DNA of 64,000 bases, from the NCBI GenBank assembly GCA_033964015.1, contig CM066915.1, forward strand, positions 9,287,575 to 9,351,574, written 5' to 3'. Source of the stretch: Scolanthus callimorphus (Eukaryota; Cnidaria; Anthozoa; Actiniaria; Edwardsiidae). Both the position numbers and the translations under genes were made by a program. Shown here piece by piece: positions 53,382-64,000 of the stretch. Position 1 is the stretch's first letter. Every line of letters begins with the position of its first letter. The notes beneath the pieces are model-generated. The model saw only the letters and a program-made list of their open reading frames with translations. It did not search any database and had not been told where the DNA came from.

Positions 53382-53450
53382 GCAGACACATCCCATAACT
53401 TAACTTACCATGATGCGGTAATAGGTATGCAGTGAAAATAAAATACTATT
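53382..53450 (+). repeat. Split repeat B2 (right end of the element)
   Basis: Second copy of B1. Its last six bases, ACTATT, equal the first six of A1 and define the right end. Beyond 53450 the match ends. Confidence 0.9.
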
Positions 53451-55137
53451 CCTATCATGCTGAGCCTCGCTAATGATATTATCATCCTGTCATATTGAAT
53501 TAGCTGGCAAAATCGGAGAAAACATTATTAAACTTGTTTGCTGTAAGCTGGTTTTTCATCACTTTGTTGCATGTGATGTATTAAAAGTGATAATTGAGGT
53601 TTTTGCTGTACTACACTAATATTGGCCCCTGATATGCTGCTTCCCCAGTCACGCAATCACATATATCCAAGAAAGAGAACAAAGCTATCTATTTGTTCAT
53701 ATCTTGCTATGGCCAGCAGTCCTCCCTGGTTACCATGAGGATGGCTTTCAAACAATGAAACTTTCCCCTCTCGGGGTCAGAGATTTTTTCTCTCGGGGTC
53801 AGAGATTTTTTCTCTTTCTCCGCTTACTAGGGCTAACGCTCAGAAGCACACATGGGACCATTTTCATTAGCACGTTAGCTTTCACACAAGGTTAATTCCT
53901 TATCTCCACTCTGTTTCCCCTGTGTGCTAGTGCATTTTTCACCTTTAAAAGGCTATAAATGGTGACTTGTGAGTGGAAATGATAAAATTATTGATGTTAC
54001 AGTCAACCCGGATGTACTCTTCCCTACAATTTCACAATATTGTCTAGCAACATTGATGGACAACTTACTCGGATCAAATTGGAAAAAAATATTTTGTATC
54101 TGTCTACAAGGTATTGTACCAGAACTTGAAACATTTTGTTTCTGATCTGATTTGCCTAACGCCGTCCTACTCTAGTGCTGAGACATGCGGTGAATGAAAG
54201 TTGCTTGCGACAATTGAAATTTGATACCAGGCAAGTTGGCCATCAATGTGAGAGAACAAACTGGCTTGACTGTAATGTGCCAATTTCATTTCACTTCTCT
54301 GAGTTACTCTGCATTAAAAAAGGAAATAGGTCTAGAAGCATAATAAAAGATATAATGGAGAGTAAGTAATTCAGAAGTAACTTGCTGTGCATTGTTTGTT
54401 GCAGGTTCAGAAGGTTTATTACAGGGATAATGCCATTCTTGGCTGGATGATCACAAAACAATTGCAGCCCGCAACCAAAGACCACAAGTGCTGGTGGTTC
54501 AGAGGTGCAACATGTTAGTAAAGCACTACAGCATTTCATCAATTGTTTTTCAGAAGTAGAACTATACCTAAGAGGGGACTAAACCTAAAGAATTCCCTTT
54601 CTGGAGAGTAGAGACTACTCAAGTGTTTTCACTACAGATAGTTTAGTGCTCAGTAGAACATCACAGTGCTGTATCAAAATCCCCTTTGCTTCAATTTAAT
54701 TTTTTTTTATAATTAAGCGCTATAAAAATTCTATTATTATTATTATTTATTATTAAATGTTATATTGCCACCTCAAAATCAACAGGTGGAAGTTTTGTCA
54801 ACTGCCCAATTTTCTCTAACTTGGATTGCAGTTGAAAGAACTTGTCAGAATACTCTGCCAGTAATAAATAGCATAATAAATTGTTGACAATATGGTGTTC
54901 CAATAGTTTCTTGGACATAATAATCCATCATTGAATCCCAGGGAAGGTGAAGATAGATCTCAAGGGTGGGTACCCTTCACAGCCTTCAGGCTGGGTATTT
55001 ACAAATCGTTGACAAATTCCCAGCTTGACTAGATACAAAATCCGGGTTTGTAAATCATTGTAGTCAAAGAGATTTAATTCCAGGATAGGAGATTCAAATC
55101 CAGCACCTCAAGGTATCATCTGAAGAAACGGTACCTG

Positions 55138-55140
<3 letters not shown>
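53451..55140 (+). other. Non-coding DNA with exon-like fragments, unassigned
   Basis: At 54174-54361 an open frame (LRHAVNESCLRQLKFDTRQV ... RSRSIIKDIMES) is bounded by CCTACTCTAG and a GTAAGT. At 54405-54511 a frame VQKVYYRDNAILGWMITKQL ... HKCWWFRGAT follows TTTGTTGCAG. They look exon-like, but their phases do not join and the gap is only about 43 bp, and I recognise neither. A tail of TATTATTATTATTTATTATT at about 54730-54760 is probably the 3' end of a retroposed element. Confidence 0.25.
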
Positions 55141-55168
<28 letters not shown>

Positions 55169-55169
55169 A
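55141..55169. repeat. G homopolymer
   Basis: About 28 consecutive G after CCTGATTG. Length is unreliable in any assembly. Confidence 0.8.
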
Positions 55170-55925
55170 CATATTTAGTTTTTTTTATTAGTACTAACAG
55201 GTCAGTCAAAGTACACTGAATGATGCTCATTTTGTTTTGTAAGTGGTTGGAGTTTTCCAGCAAAATCTATGTGCAGAACAACGGGTCAACTTATATTTCT
55301 CAACCCAAAGCTATGATATCTTTCCACTTGATCTAACCGGGATCTAACCCCACTGGAAGGCCCCGAATATCAGGGTAAACTGATAGGATAAAAAATGAAA
55401 TCGTTTACTATTGCTAAACATCGTCTTTTTTCCGGTTCTTGCAGTCTGAATTTCAGTCTGAATCAGTTTTAACAGTCGCAGATGAAGGTCCACAGATCCT
55501 CAAATCAACACGTTTATTTGCACTACACAGGCAGCTGAATTAACCTTATATTTTATCCCTCCCGCTTTCAGAATAAAGAAGCAAAACAAACAGAAATAGC
55601 GCGCTATTTGATTACAAATTCGCGATACTCAACAGTGTTTTTTCCTGAGTTGAGTCTGCAATGTAAACATGGACGGCAGCGGTTGTTGCGCATGGCAAAA
55701 GCAAAATACTCCTCTGTTCATAGCCATATTTGGCAATACCTTGTTCTGAGCCTCTATCTCATACAGCGCCATCTTTGAAGCAGAAGCTTTCTATTTTCCA
55801 ACTTTCTGGCACCTATTTCATGGTCAGAATGCAACAACTGGCCATTTTATCTTTCTAGTAACCTGCGAGTGATGTTAGAGGCCAGCCTTACTGCGATTTT
55901 CATAATTCTGCGAACTCTCGCTAAC

Positions 55926-56154
55926 GATTTCCAACCGTCAAACCGCCTTATGGCTTCCGCCATCAAACTCCCGAGTCTTTCCATCGTTACTCTTTGTGCT
56001 TTTTGATTGGCCAGCACGTAACCGTTGCTCGGGTGACGGGAAACCATTTTAGCACTGCTTAGGCGCTGGCCAATCAAAAGCACAAAGAGTAATAACAAAA
56101 AACTCGGGACTTTGATTGACGGAAGCCAGAAGGCGGTTTTTACGGTTGGAAATC
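55926..56154. mobile_element. ~229-bp foldback element
   Basis: GATTTCCAACCGTCAAACCG at the left is mirrored by CGGTTTTTACGGTTGGAAATC at the right; pairing continues through GGCTTCCGCCATCAAACTCC and TCTTTGTGCTTTTTGATTGG with their inverses. The central loop contains CGTTGCTCGGGTGACGGG. Typical foldback/MITE layout. Confidence 0.75.
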
Positions 56155-56565
56155 AAACTTTGTATCTCTGGGTAGTTTCAACTCAATCTGTGATGAGTTT
56201 ACGTTTGATCGCATACTCCCATGCACTCTCATCAACTCTAATTCCATTTGCCGGGCATTGTAGATGTATTCTGAAGTCGAACCCATGGTGGCCTTTTTTC
56301 AACCAGTTGAATTTTATTGTATAGGGAGCGAGCGAACAGCAAAAGGGCTCAAGCCCCATAACTTTCGCAGATTTCAAGACAAGTACAACTAGATATTTAT
56401 TGTAGAACAAATTTTTTATTCGTGATTTTAAGATTTCCATCGTATATTTTTCTCGTGATTTACATGTCCATACATTCTCTGTATTTTGGCGTTAATTCTT
56501 CTCACAAATCAGTAGCCTGGGGAGCCTATGGATGTATTGATTGAATTGTTCTGCTTCTCCTACAG

Positions 56566-56789
56566 GAACATGCCATAGCCTCATAGATCCCAACACATGG
56601 TCGTCTCTGCAGTACTATCTAGTCGGCCGTCGCCTCCGATACAATGCTTTGCATCTATGCGTTGCCGCACTGGATGGGCAGCCTTTTAAGTTTTTGGTGA
56701 GGAGGAACATCAGCTTTGCGTTTCCTCATGACCCCGGTGGCCGTTTTAAAGCAGTGTACGAAGACCGCCGATGTTTGACTTTGAATTAA
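56566..56789 (+). CDS. Possible terminal exon, unassigned protein
   Basis: A strong polypyrimidine acceptor (TTCTGCTTCTCCTACAG) is followed by an open frame TCHSLIDPNTWSSLQYYLVG ... LHLCVAALDGQPFKFLVRRN ... FPHDPGGRFKAVYEDRRCLT and a stop at 56787-56789. Its composition is protein-like and unrelated to any repeat frame nearby. I do not recognise the family, and no upstream exon with matching phase (entry in phase 1) is found. It may belong to the host gene space or to a transposon bounded by the 39-bp repeats. Confidence 0.35.
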
Positions 56790-57857
56790 TATTCTTACTT
56801 AATTTGTAAAAACACGCAGCGTACTAATTTATTCCTAGTGAATCATTTATTCTAAAATATATTTGGGCGGGTTTGGGTTAAACAAAATCAATTTTACCCC
56901 CCTTTTTACAAATTATCTGTTTACTTTATTTGAAACAGAAAAACTAAGAGTTATACTGGAATGTTCGACAATGTTTCATCCGTGCCTGTGAAATGTGCAC
57001 CACCGTTCGCACACACAACAAAAAGATTCAAGCTACAAAACGACGTGGTCTAGAATATTGCTTTTTATTTTAAAACGCGAAACCTTCATGAGTTCCCATC
57101 TCGTATACGAATAGTTCAATAATAGGAGATTCGCATGGGACGTACGATGTTTATGTTGCGCGTTTATGACAAGGTGTACAAAAATCGGCTTTTGGCGCGA
57201 GCATGAATTTTGCAGTTTCAGAATGTCTTTCATATTTTGAATAATATTTCGTCCTATTTGTGGAGTTATGATAATCACATACATGTAACATAGTACCCAA
57301 GCAATATATAACAAATAGCTAATATGAATTTCTGCCGATTTAAACTAGTTCATGTGATATTCAGACCAAAAGTTCACAGAACTCTTCACTCGCAGATGCT
57401 ATATACGGTGCATGTTGATTATGCACTAACAATTTCCCAGAGCAGCCAAGGTGTTCTTTCAAATTTCTCTTAGGGAAACCAACTAGTCAGTCTAGCTACG
57501 CTCTGAATTTCAGCGTCTAACTCCTTTTATGATGACATGTACAAAAATGCTGAAGTTGATTAAGCCAAAGCAGGTATCCGGCAAATCGTGTCTCGATATA
57601 ACGGTAAAATTTAACAGCTCAACATAGTTTTCAGGAATTCAATTCACGAGCACGAGATTATTAGACCCTTGTAGTTGATTACAATGTAAAAATTATTTTT
57701 CGCAAATCAATATAGATGAGCGTACGAGCCCATGTTGTTGTTGATGTTTTTCTAAAAAATCTCCGCTTCTGTGATTTATCAAAGCGTCGGCCGTCGTCAT
57801 GGAAAATGGGCTGCATGAATAGAGGCTCAGAACAAGGTATTTCCAAATATGGCTATG

Positions 57858-59759
57858 TATCGTAGAGTGGCGTTGTTAAACTTCTTTTAGCAGGATATCA
57901 CGAGCCTAGTCTAAAAGGAATAGCTGTTTTCAGTTTCTTGTTTGTTTATTGTTTGATTGTAGTACTGTATTCCCAAATCAGCTTAACAAGCTATTAACAC
58001 ATTCACATTTTTAGTGAGTTTCTTGAAGTGGTTGATGGTTTCCCTTTTTGTACGAAGAGTACATGTGCATATATTTGTAGGAAATAATAAATACAACACA
58101 CGACAGAATATTGATATTATAATTGCACCAACATTTCAGCTGTGTTTTGTAGAAATAATTATAGAATTATGGCAACTTAAAGCTCTTTGTTTAATATTTT
58201 CATTTAAGAAACGTTTCGGGCATTCTCTAGTTTAAAAGTTAGTGTCCAAACTGAATAACTAATTCTCGTTACTAAATCAGCATTGAATATTCGGGTATAT
58301 ATAGCATATTTGAATGTTTTTCTGACAGCTGCAAGTTGCCTAAAAAGGAATACGTGATGGTAATATAGAAACGGTTTTCATGAGTCGGTACTATTATGTA
58401 ACGAATAACATTTTCATGTAATGAATAACATTTTCACAGAAACCTATGTAAAGATAGTTTTCACACAAAGTGCAGCGCCGGTTCGTTCAGCCACATGGCC
58501 GCCACCTTCTTGTTTTTTTTTTATTATTCCTCACTAGAATAGTCCTATTTCCTTAACACATTTCAACACGTTGATTGTGACATATTGTTGATTTTCCAGT
58601 GTTGGCAGGTACGATTCAACATAATCTCGCGCTATGGCAAAATTGTGTCAAAAGTGACATCTGTAACGCGAATTGTTCGCTTCGCTATTGTTTCAATAGC
58701 ACTGCATTTTGCCAGGGGTTTGTGATGTTGTACTCGCTGTCTCACTAAGCTATGACACATAAAACTCACCGAACATTAACTTGGATGATTGACAATTAAC
58801 CTGCAATAAGCCGCTGGCTTGACCATAGCGAACAAAGTACCAGACAATTTCTAAAAACCCAGATTCTATTCCTGTCAGTTCCAACAACCACGGCGGAGTT
58901 TCGATGGCATCTGCTAGATACTTTCATGGTGCGGCGAAATATATTCCCAAACAGGACAGGTGCAATTTTCGCTGACTTGTTATGCAACTGGAATCGGTCT
59001 CTTTGCCGCTTTACCCCGTCGATTTCAAGATTCACGGTGTGGGGTAATTTAATCAAAACCGTCCTTACAAACAATGACCAACAATGAGCCAGTCAGTGGC
59101 TTGTTGTGTTGCACGCTAAGCCTGTAATTGCTATAATAACTGGAAAAGCAGTAATGCGATGATTCAATCGTCAAATATTCATGATTCGGAAAAATATAAA
59201 TGTGATTCGTGTTTCCTTGTGTTCTTGTAGGCGGTTAAGATTGGCGAGTCCTAGAGAACAAACGCTTGGCAGTTCCAGAGTTCTTATGAGTTAACTATAG
59301 ATGAATAAAATCACTATGACGTGATTCAAAGCACTTATACCAGGAGCGGGCAAGATTGCCTCAGAAAAAGATGGCACATGAAACTCAAAATATACCAAAC
59401 GAAGCGGCCTTTTAATCAAAGGGCAATAACTTTTTCCCAAACAAACAGTCGCTTATTTGCAAGTAATTTGCCCTAAGCTATGGTTCCTGCATTACAGTAT
59501 ACCAAGTGATCATGAATTTGTTCCTATGAGCTTTCTTTTTTGCGAAGGTGAAGAGTTACAAAGGACTAGATGTTTGTTATTAAAGAAAGCGTTACTCAAT
59601 TTCTTCTCCTGGGGTAATGTCTACACATCATTTGTTCTGACTTGGTTCAACTAATTAACTTCTCATACTTGTATCAGAGTGGTTATATTAGTTATAATGC
59701 AAATATTGAATGCAAAGATATATTTTTAATAAGATTACTAATAATCATAGTTACCCTGA
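57858..59759. other. Non-coding DNA, nothing recognised
   Basis: AT-rich sequence. The minus ORF at 58796-59074 (92 codons) has no recognisable domain, start context or splice partner. TGTAATGAATAACATTTTCA repeats twice near 58395-58435. Confidence 0.35.
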
Positions 59760-60040
59760 GAGCATAGTTAGTAGCTATGGTGAGAGTTGTGCTACAAGCA
59801 GTTGCTGCCTAACATACCCCTAATCCAATTGCTGGCAAAAGTCACGGTTAATGAGCCTTCAGTTTTAGCTAGTGCTAAAATGGCAAGCAGTTGCTTGCCG
59901 ATTGTGCCCATCAATTGGCTATGTGCTTTTAGTAATACCCAACTAGTGGACTATTGCCAATGCTGCATTCTGATTGGCTACACTACTAGGGGACTATTAT
60001 CAATAGACTTCTAGTAGCGAAAGCGCCGATTTTGAAGATG
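59760..60040. repeat. Likely dispersed repeat (AGTAGCTATGG / CTAGTAGCG region)
   Basis: Short recurrent words (GCAGTTGCTGCC / GCAAGCAGTTGCTTGC; ACTAGTGGACTATTGCCAAT / ACTAGGGGACTATTATCAAT) give this stretch the look of a degenerate repeat. No gene. Confidence 0.35.
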
Positions 60041-61018
60041 AAAACAATGGCGGACGTTTCTCATTTTTCGAGGTTTCTGGTGTTTTTTTTCAGACAATTT
60101 TTCACTTTTTTTTGTCCAACTAGTTGCGTGATACTAAACCAATTAGACCTCGAGCCCGAAAGGGCTAAGGGCCAAAAAAAAACTCAGTGCGGAAATCCGT
60201 ATGCCACTGCCACCTTGACATGGCACCGACCTTCCATCCCAATAAATCGACACAAGGTAACGAATGCATAAGAAGGCGAGAGAAACTACAAAACATTCCG
60301 ACAAGGGAAAACATACTAACACACTGAGACCATACAGCAGAACGTCCGTAATCATGCTGGAAAATGAAAAAAAAAAGGAGAAAACAGCCATCTTGATTGA
60401 GTGGCGATGTGTTTGCTTGTTCTTTTATAAAGCTCGCCTAAGCAGTAACAGACAACTAGCCACGAATCCCTCAACTATACTGCCGTATAGTCTCATCTAT
60501 CTATACAAGTCGCTACAAATCGTCCAAGGTAAGATCCAAGGTAAGACTGCGCTTATGAGTTACTTGGCACCAGGGGGGCAGAACGTTGACATTTCATACA
60601 CCTGAGGAAAAATGGACAAACAAAGCTGTTGAAATAAAGACATGTCCGGAGCATGTCACACAATAAGGTGCCGTAAGAATGTCGTGATTAAAGCAAGCCA
60701 CTAGGCTAGTTGTGTTCAGGGGACCTCAAATAACAAGAACGTGATGTTGCTAAGTTTGCAACCGGCATGGTGCCGTTTAAGTTTTTTTAATAGAAAATGA
60801 CCTTTTTTCTCCCAGCATGAAAACGTATTAAAACTCATATTAATACTGTAAAAAACTAGGATATCTCTCAAGTTTATTGATCGAATCATTCAAAACTAAC
60901 ATGATTTAGTATAGTTACTCAAGCGATCCGCGCACTGATTGGTCGAGACGTCCACGAATTTTGCTCTGAGAGCTCAAGACGACATAAGTTCATTTACCAT
61001 AACTTCAAATAGTTTACA
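60041..61018. other. Non-coding DNA, nothing recognised
   Basis: Open frames at 60032-60271 and 60264-60605 are short, purine- or phenylalanine-rich and lack domain resemblance. Confidence 0.3.
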
Positions 61019-61253
61019 GGACGAAAAAAAGGATTTACATGGCTTTGCTCAGGAGCAAATATGATGCAAATATGGTGTAAATATATATTTGACCTACTAG
61101 CAAAGCCTGTGAAGGCCGCATTTGCTAACCCGAGCAAATATGGACGAGCAAATGCGGCCTTTACTTGCTTTACTTCAGTTTGGCATATGTTTTACATCAT
61201 ATTTGCATCATGTTTGCCCCTGAGCAAAGCCATGTAAATCCATTATTTCATCC
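61019..61253. mobile_element. ~235-bp foldback, GGATTTACATGGCTTTGCTC ends
   Basis: GGATTTACATGGCTTTGCTC at 61031 is exactly inverted near 61221-61240. Pairing continues inward through GATGCAAATATG and AAGGCCGCATTTGCT with their inverses, around a short centre (AACCCGAGC). No coding capacity. Confidence 0.75.
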
Positions 61254-61379
61254 AGTATGGGTCCGAGTTAGTTCCTTGGGAATACCGCCCCTGCGACCAT
61301 GATGACTATATTTCACTATCTGGGTTCTTCCTTCGAGAAGGCCCGGCCCCCCACATTTCACCAAGTTTTTTATACAGTT

Positions 61380-61396
61380 TCACTAAACTCAGCCCC

Positions 61397-61427
<31 letters not shown>

Positions 61428-62705
61428 CTTGCCATACAATTTTACTAATGAGCCCCCGCACATGAGCCCCCGTACTTTGAAAACTGTTCTGCCGTCCCTG
61501 AAGGCGACAATCCTGATCGTACCAAACAGGGGTGTATGATGAACGTCAAACGCTCCCAGGACTATTCGGTGGTCGAAAGTAAAGGTCGAAGCCTTTCTTA
61601 AAGCAAAATAATAAATAAATAAATAATAAATAAATAAACGGCCGTTCCCACGGTCCAAAGTCTCAGGTGCAAGATGAAGAAGGTGCACACCACAGCATGC
61701 TAAGTCGATTTCCGTCAAGGCGAGGTACAATAGAGGGGAGAATCCTAATCAGGGTAAACCCCTCCATACGTCGGATGTCCGTGTCTATGGTCTTAGGCGG
61801 CTTCACTTTGGAAGAGGACAAACCGAAGCACACTTCACAAACGATAAGAGATAGCCATTCCGCAAAGGTCTGAGATAGCCATTCCGCAAAGGTCTGCTAG
61901 AACGGGGCAAGCTCAAAAAACAAATCTCACCAACTACAATGCCTGTGACATCAGCAGGTACCTTCACTTGCAGCCATTCCGGAGAGGCCCTTGACTTCCC
62001 GCCAAGCGTCCGATATTAGTGGACCTACAGGTTCGTCAACTTGGTTGTATATAGAAGGATGGTTTGGAACTTGCACGACACATACATCTTTGTTTCTCCA
62101 CAGCTTAAACAAAGGAGAGTCTTTGCCGTTATTTGGCAAGAAGTTCTTGGCGTATACCAATCCGGTGTTTAATTTTGGGTGTCATCCAAGGCTTGTCAGT
62201 GCTGTGAACTCATATAACTGATGTAGGGAGAAACCGGTCCAAGGCATCGCTGATAGTGTTCTTAAAGATTTGCATTCCACAAAGGAAGACGAAACGGTGT
62301 TAATTGGAGCCAAAGCATTTCAGATAACAGCCCAGTAGCTCAGGGTGGGATAGCCTCGTACATGGGATTGCACAGTTCACGCACACATTCCGCCACAGGG
62401 AGACAGTCGACCCTTCCTGATAAGGATATAATCATCCATAGAAAAACTGCAGAGGAGAGAGAATTGTCAGACAGCCATGTCTCAGTAATACAGGCAATGT
62501 CTACATGGTTTTGCTTAAGGACACATTCCAGCTCTTCCACTTTGGGAAACAGCGATTTTACATTGCTTACGAAGAACGATGGAATCGACGAGAACAAATT
62601 GGAACAGGAATCGGTAATAGAAGCCGTAGTAATAGAAGGAGAAGTATTACAAGGAGACGTATTACAAGGAGAAGTATTAGAAGCTGGTACAAGAATGGAA
62701 GGCAA
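61380..62705 (-). mobile_element. CR1-like LINE fragment (endonuclease N-terminus and EN-RT linker), degenerate
   Basis: On minus, 62705-62340 reads FFVSNVKSLFPKVEELECVL then VDIACITETWLSD, the start of the AP-endonuclease domain of CR1/L2-type LINEs. Most of the endonuclease core is missing, and the copy resumes in the linker, with a KPWMTP-type string around 62185 (frame-broken) and AWREVKGLSGM at about 62000, both typical of CR1-like proteins. Frames are lost many times and the RT is absent. A C/A-rich simple repeat lies at 61395-61428. The sequence TTTCACTAAACTCAG at 61378 recurs at about 27948 in the Dispatched-like gene. Confidence 0.65.
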
Positions 62706-62888
62706 GACCGAGTCTCTTGATGTTACTATACCAAGATGAATTAGTCGATGAAGAGCGCAAGGAGAACCCAGAATTTAAGGTCTTCCAGAGAGCTGTCTGA
62801 ACAGGGGACTGGAACCTTTATCTTTCACCACTCAAGTTGCTTGCGACGTGTTTCGCGCATGATCGCTTATACTTTGCAATGAAGGAGG

Positions 62889-63281
62889 CAGACCTGCCAA
62901 CGCCTCAGAAGTCAAAACCTGCCAGACTGGCCATAAAAACCTGGAGATTGGGGTCAAAACCTGGAGATCAGCCAAACGGCTGTACAAACCAATAAAACAA
63001 TTTCTGAATATTAAAAAAAAGTCAAATAACCAAAAAAGGACATACAATTTATTTGTTCCTTATTATTTTGCTCTGTTGCCTCCTTTGCTCTTATAATTCA
63101 ATCTGTTTACCTGTTTTTACAGCTAGTTTCAATTTGGATTGCACAAATCATGGCTCAAATCATATATTTTTCTCTAATGAAAGAACATTTTCAAAAACCG
63201 TGAGATTTTCTTAAGGCAAACCGTGAGATCTTGCCTCAAACCGTGAGTCTCACGGTGAAACCGTGAGAGTTGGCAGATCTG
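62889..63281. mobile_element. 393-bp MITE, CAGACCTGCCAAC ends
   Basis: CAGACCTGCCAAC at 62889 is inverted, with one change, as GTTGGCAGATCTG ending at 63281. AGGAGG flanks both sides (62883-62888 and 63282-63287). CCGTGAGA/TCTCACGG words repeat near the right end, forming a sub-terminal hairpin. CAG...CTG ends suggest a hAT-like element, though a 6-bp duplication is not the usual length. Confidence 0.6.
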
Positions 63282-63755
63282 AGGAGGATTCCACTCTACT
63301 TAGCGGTAATGCAAATGTAACAGGCCACATACCCGGCAATTACCAAGAGTTTATCGAGGCAAGTTGGATTGTCAATGAGGACTCCAATGTTGCGTTTTAT
63401 GATCTGGGAGTGGACAATGCCCTGGAACGTAAATATATCGCTCGCTGAAGGTTTGGGTAGGGCTGGTGGGAATTACCTTAAGGTGGCCCGCGGGTAATTA
63501 TTTCAAAAAATACATTCATTTTGAAATCATATTTTAAGCCCCTTGCAGACCGATCTGATGTGAAACGCATATAATCATCAATGCTTTTAGTTTATGAATA
63601 TTGAAACAAATATGAGATATTTATAATAAGGCAGGTGCGATGCACGTGCAAACCAAACCTCGTTTTTGGGTTTTCGGTACAATTTCTAAAATACTAAAGT
63701 TGCAAACCACTGCATTTTGTGTGTAGTGGTCATTGTTATTGAACCCTCATCTGAC
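63282..63755. other. Non-coding DNA, nothing recognised
   Basis: An open plus frame to 63448 (ending NALERKYIAR) has no recognisable domain. The rest is AT-rich. Confidence 0.3.
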
Positions 63756-64000
63756 AAACGTATTGCCGAATTGGGGGTGGGAAAGTTGTTTTTAGTCACG
63801 GAACAAACCACAGTAAAGGAGTGATGACTCTCGTTAACCGTAAATCAAACACTGAAATTCTAAATCAAATCTACGACAACAAAGGCCGCTTTATAATTAC
63901 AGAGCTCAGCGTTGACAATGCCATATTCGTTCTTGTAAACACGTATGCACCAAACGACTTAAAGAAACAAAAATATTTTTTGGTTATATGAAGGAACGTG
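63756..64000 (+). mobile_element. L1/Tx1-type LINE endonuclease fragment, running off the window
   Basis: From about 63770 the plus strand reads VVFSHGTNHSKGVMTLVNR, then GRFIITELSVDNAIFVLVNT and YAPNDLKKQK. This is the segment of L1/Tx1-type AP endonucleases between the catalytic Glu and the G-D-F-N motif (compare VNVYAPY in the LINE at 14848-19057). The frame breaks at the T run 63976-63981. The N-terminal part is missing, so the copy is truncated on the left; the right side is cut by the window. Confidence 0.7.

Larger units (their letters stand above)
46405..53450 (+). mobile_element. DIRS-order retrotransposon with split direct repeats (PAT/Ngaro-like)
   Basis: The boundaries are defined by four repeats: A1 46405-46585, B1 53057-53125, A2 53120-53300 and B2 53382-53450. 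A1 and A2 (181 bp) look identical, as do B1 and B2 (69 bp); B1 and A2 overlap by ACTATT, which is also the first six bases of A1 and the last six of B2. This A1-ORFs-B1A2-B2 order is the hallmark of PAT- and Ngaro-type tyrosine-recombinase retroelements. Inside are a gag-like ORF with a zinc knuckle, RT plus RNase H, a region resembling the DIRS methyltransferase-like domain, and a tyrosine recombinase. That domain set favours a PAT-like placement over Ngaro. No flanking target duplication is seen, as expected for recombinase integration. Confidence 0.9.
55719..57857. mobile_element. ~2.1-kb block bounded by 39-bp inverted repeats
   Basis: The left CATAGCCATATTTGGCAATA... (55719-55757) is inverted at 57819-57857 with one mismatch. 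Both repeats occur once. The block holds a foldback (55926-56154) and an exon-like ORF (56566-56789). It may be a DNA transposon or an inverted pair of dispersed repeats; no target duplication can be read. Confidence 0.45.

Noticed and set aside
46405..53450. Interpretation as an LTR (Gypsy/Copia) element
   Set aside because: No LTRs, no aspartic protease or DDE integrase; instead split direct repeats and a tyrosine recombinase.
58796..59074. 92-codon minus ORF
   Set aside because: No domain, splice signal or conservation evidence visible; basic composition typical of random frames.

Overview
This window is eukaryotic and looks like an animal genome, most likely an anthozoan cnidarian (coral or sea anemone). 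The reasons are two spliced metazoan membrane-protein genes with long, TE-packed introns, Tx1/L1-, CR1- and RTE-type LINE remains, a tyrosine-recombinase retrotransposon, and many short inverted-repeat elements. The species cannot be fixed from sequence alone. No rRNA, tRNA, CRISPR or prokaryotic operon was seen.

Layout. 1-9000: intergenic DNA made of MITE-like foldbacks, tandem repeats and a LINE 3' tail. 9037-24688 (+): an SLC16/MCT-like transporter in four recognisable exons. Its introns hold a 0.4-kb tandem duplication, a ~2.3-kb minisatellite (unit ~17-18 bp), a 4.2-kb Tx1-like LINE with a 12-bp target-site duplication, and a 4.8-kb satellite (units 81/72 bp) that abuts the last exon. 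25.0-26.6 kb: three inverted-repeat elements, one nested in another. 26892-35431 (-): a Dispatched-like (RND/SSD) gene in nine recognisable exons, tail to tail with the transporter. 35.7-40.7 kb: an RTE-like LINE on the minus strand, split by a 3.3-kb TTAA-flanked palindromic element that carries its own nested element, and hit again by a 135-bp hAT-like MITE. 41-46.3 kb: non-coding DNA with several local tandem arrays. 46405-53450: a 7.05-kb DIRS-order retrotransposon with split direct repeats (A1...B1-A2...B2), gag-like, RT/RNase H and tyrosine recombinase regions. 53.5-64 kb: mostly repeats, a TIR-bounded 2.1-kb block with one exon-like ORF, a CR1-like LINE fragment (-), and the edge of an L1/Tx1-like endonuclease fragment (+).

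Main observations. (1) The 4.8-kb satellite unit is a copy of the transporter's own last-intron 3' splice site plus about the first 36 coding bases of the last exon, so it forms an array of about 60 potential decoy splice acceptors directly before the true one. (2) The DIRS-order element has identical split repeats, an apparent spliceosomal intron filled with tandem repeats in its first ORF, and a zinc-ribbon-like segment before the recombinase. (3) Apparent frameshifts in unrelated genes nearly all fall at homopolymer runs, which suggests residual assembly indels rather than several independent pseudogenisations. (4) Nested inverted-repeat elements preserve target-site duplications and even an internal empty site, which allows their insertion order to be read.
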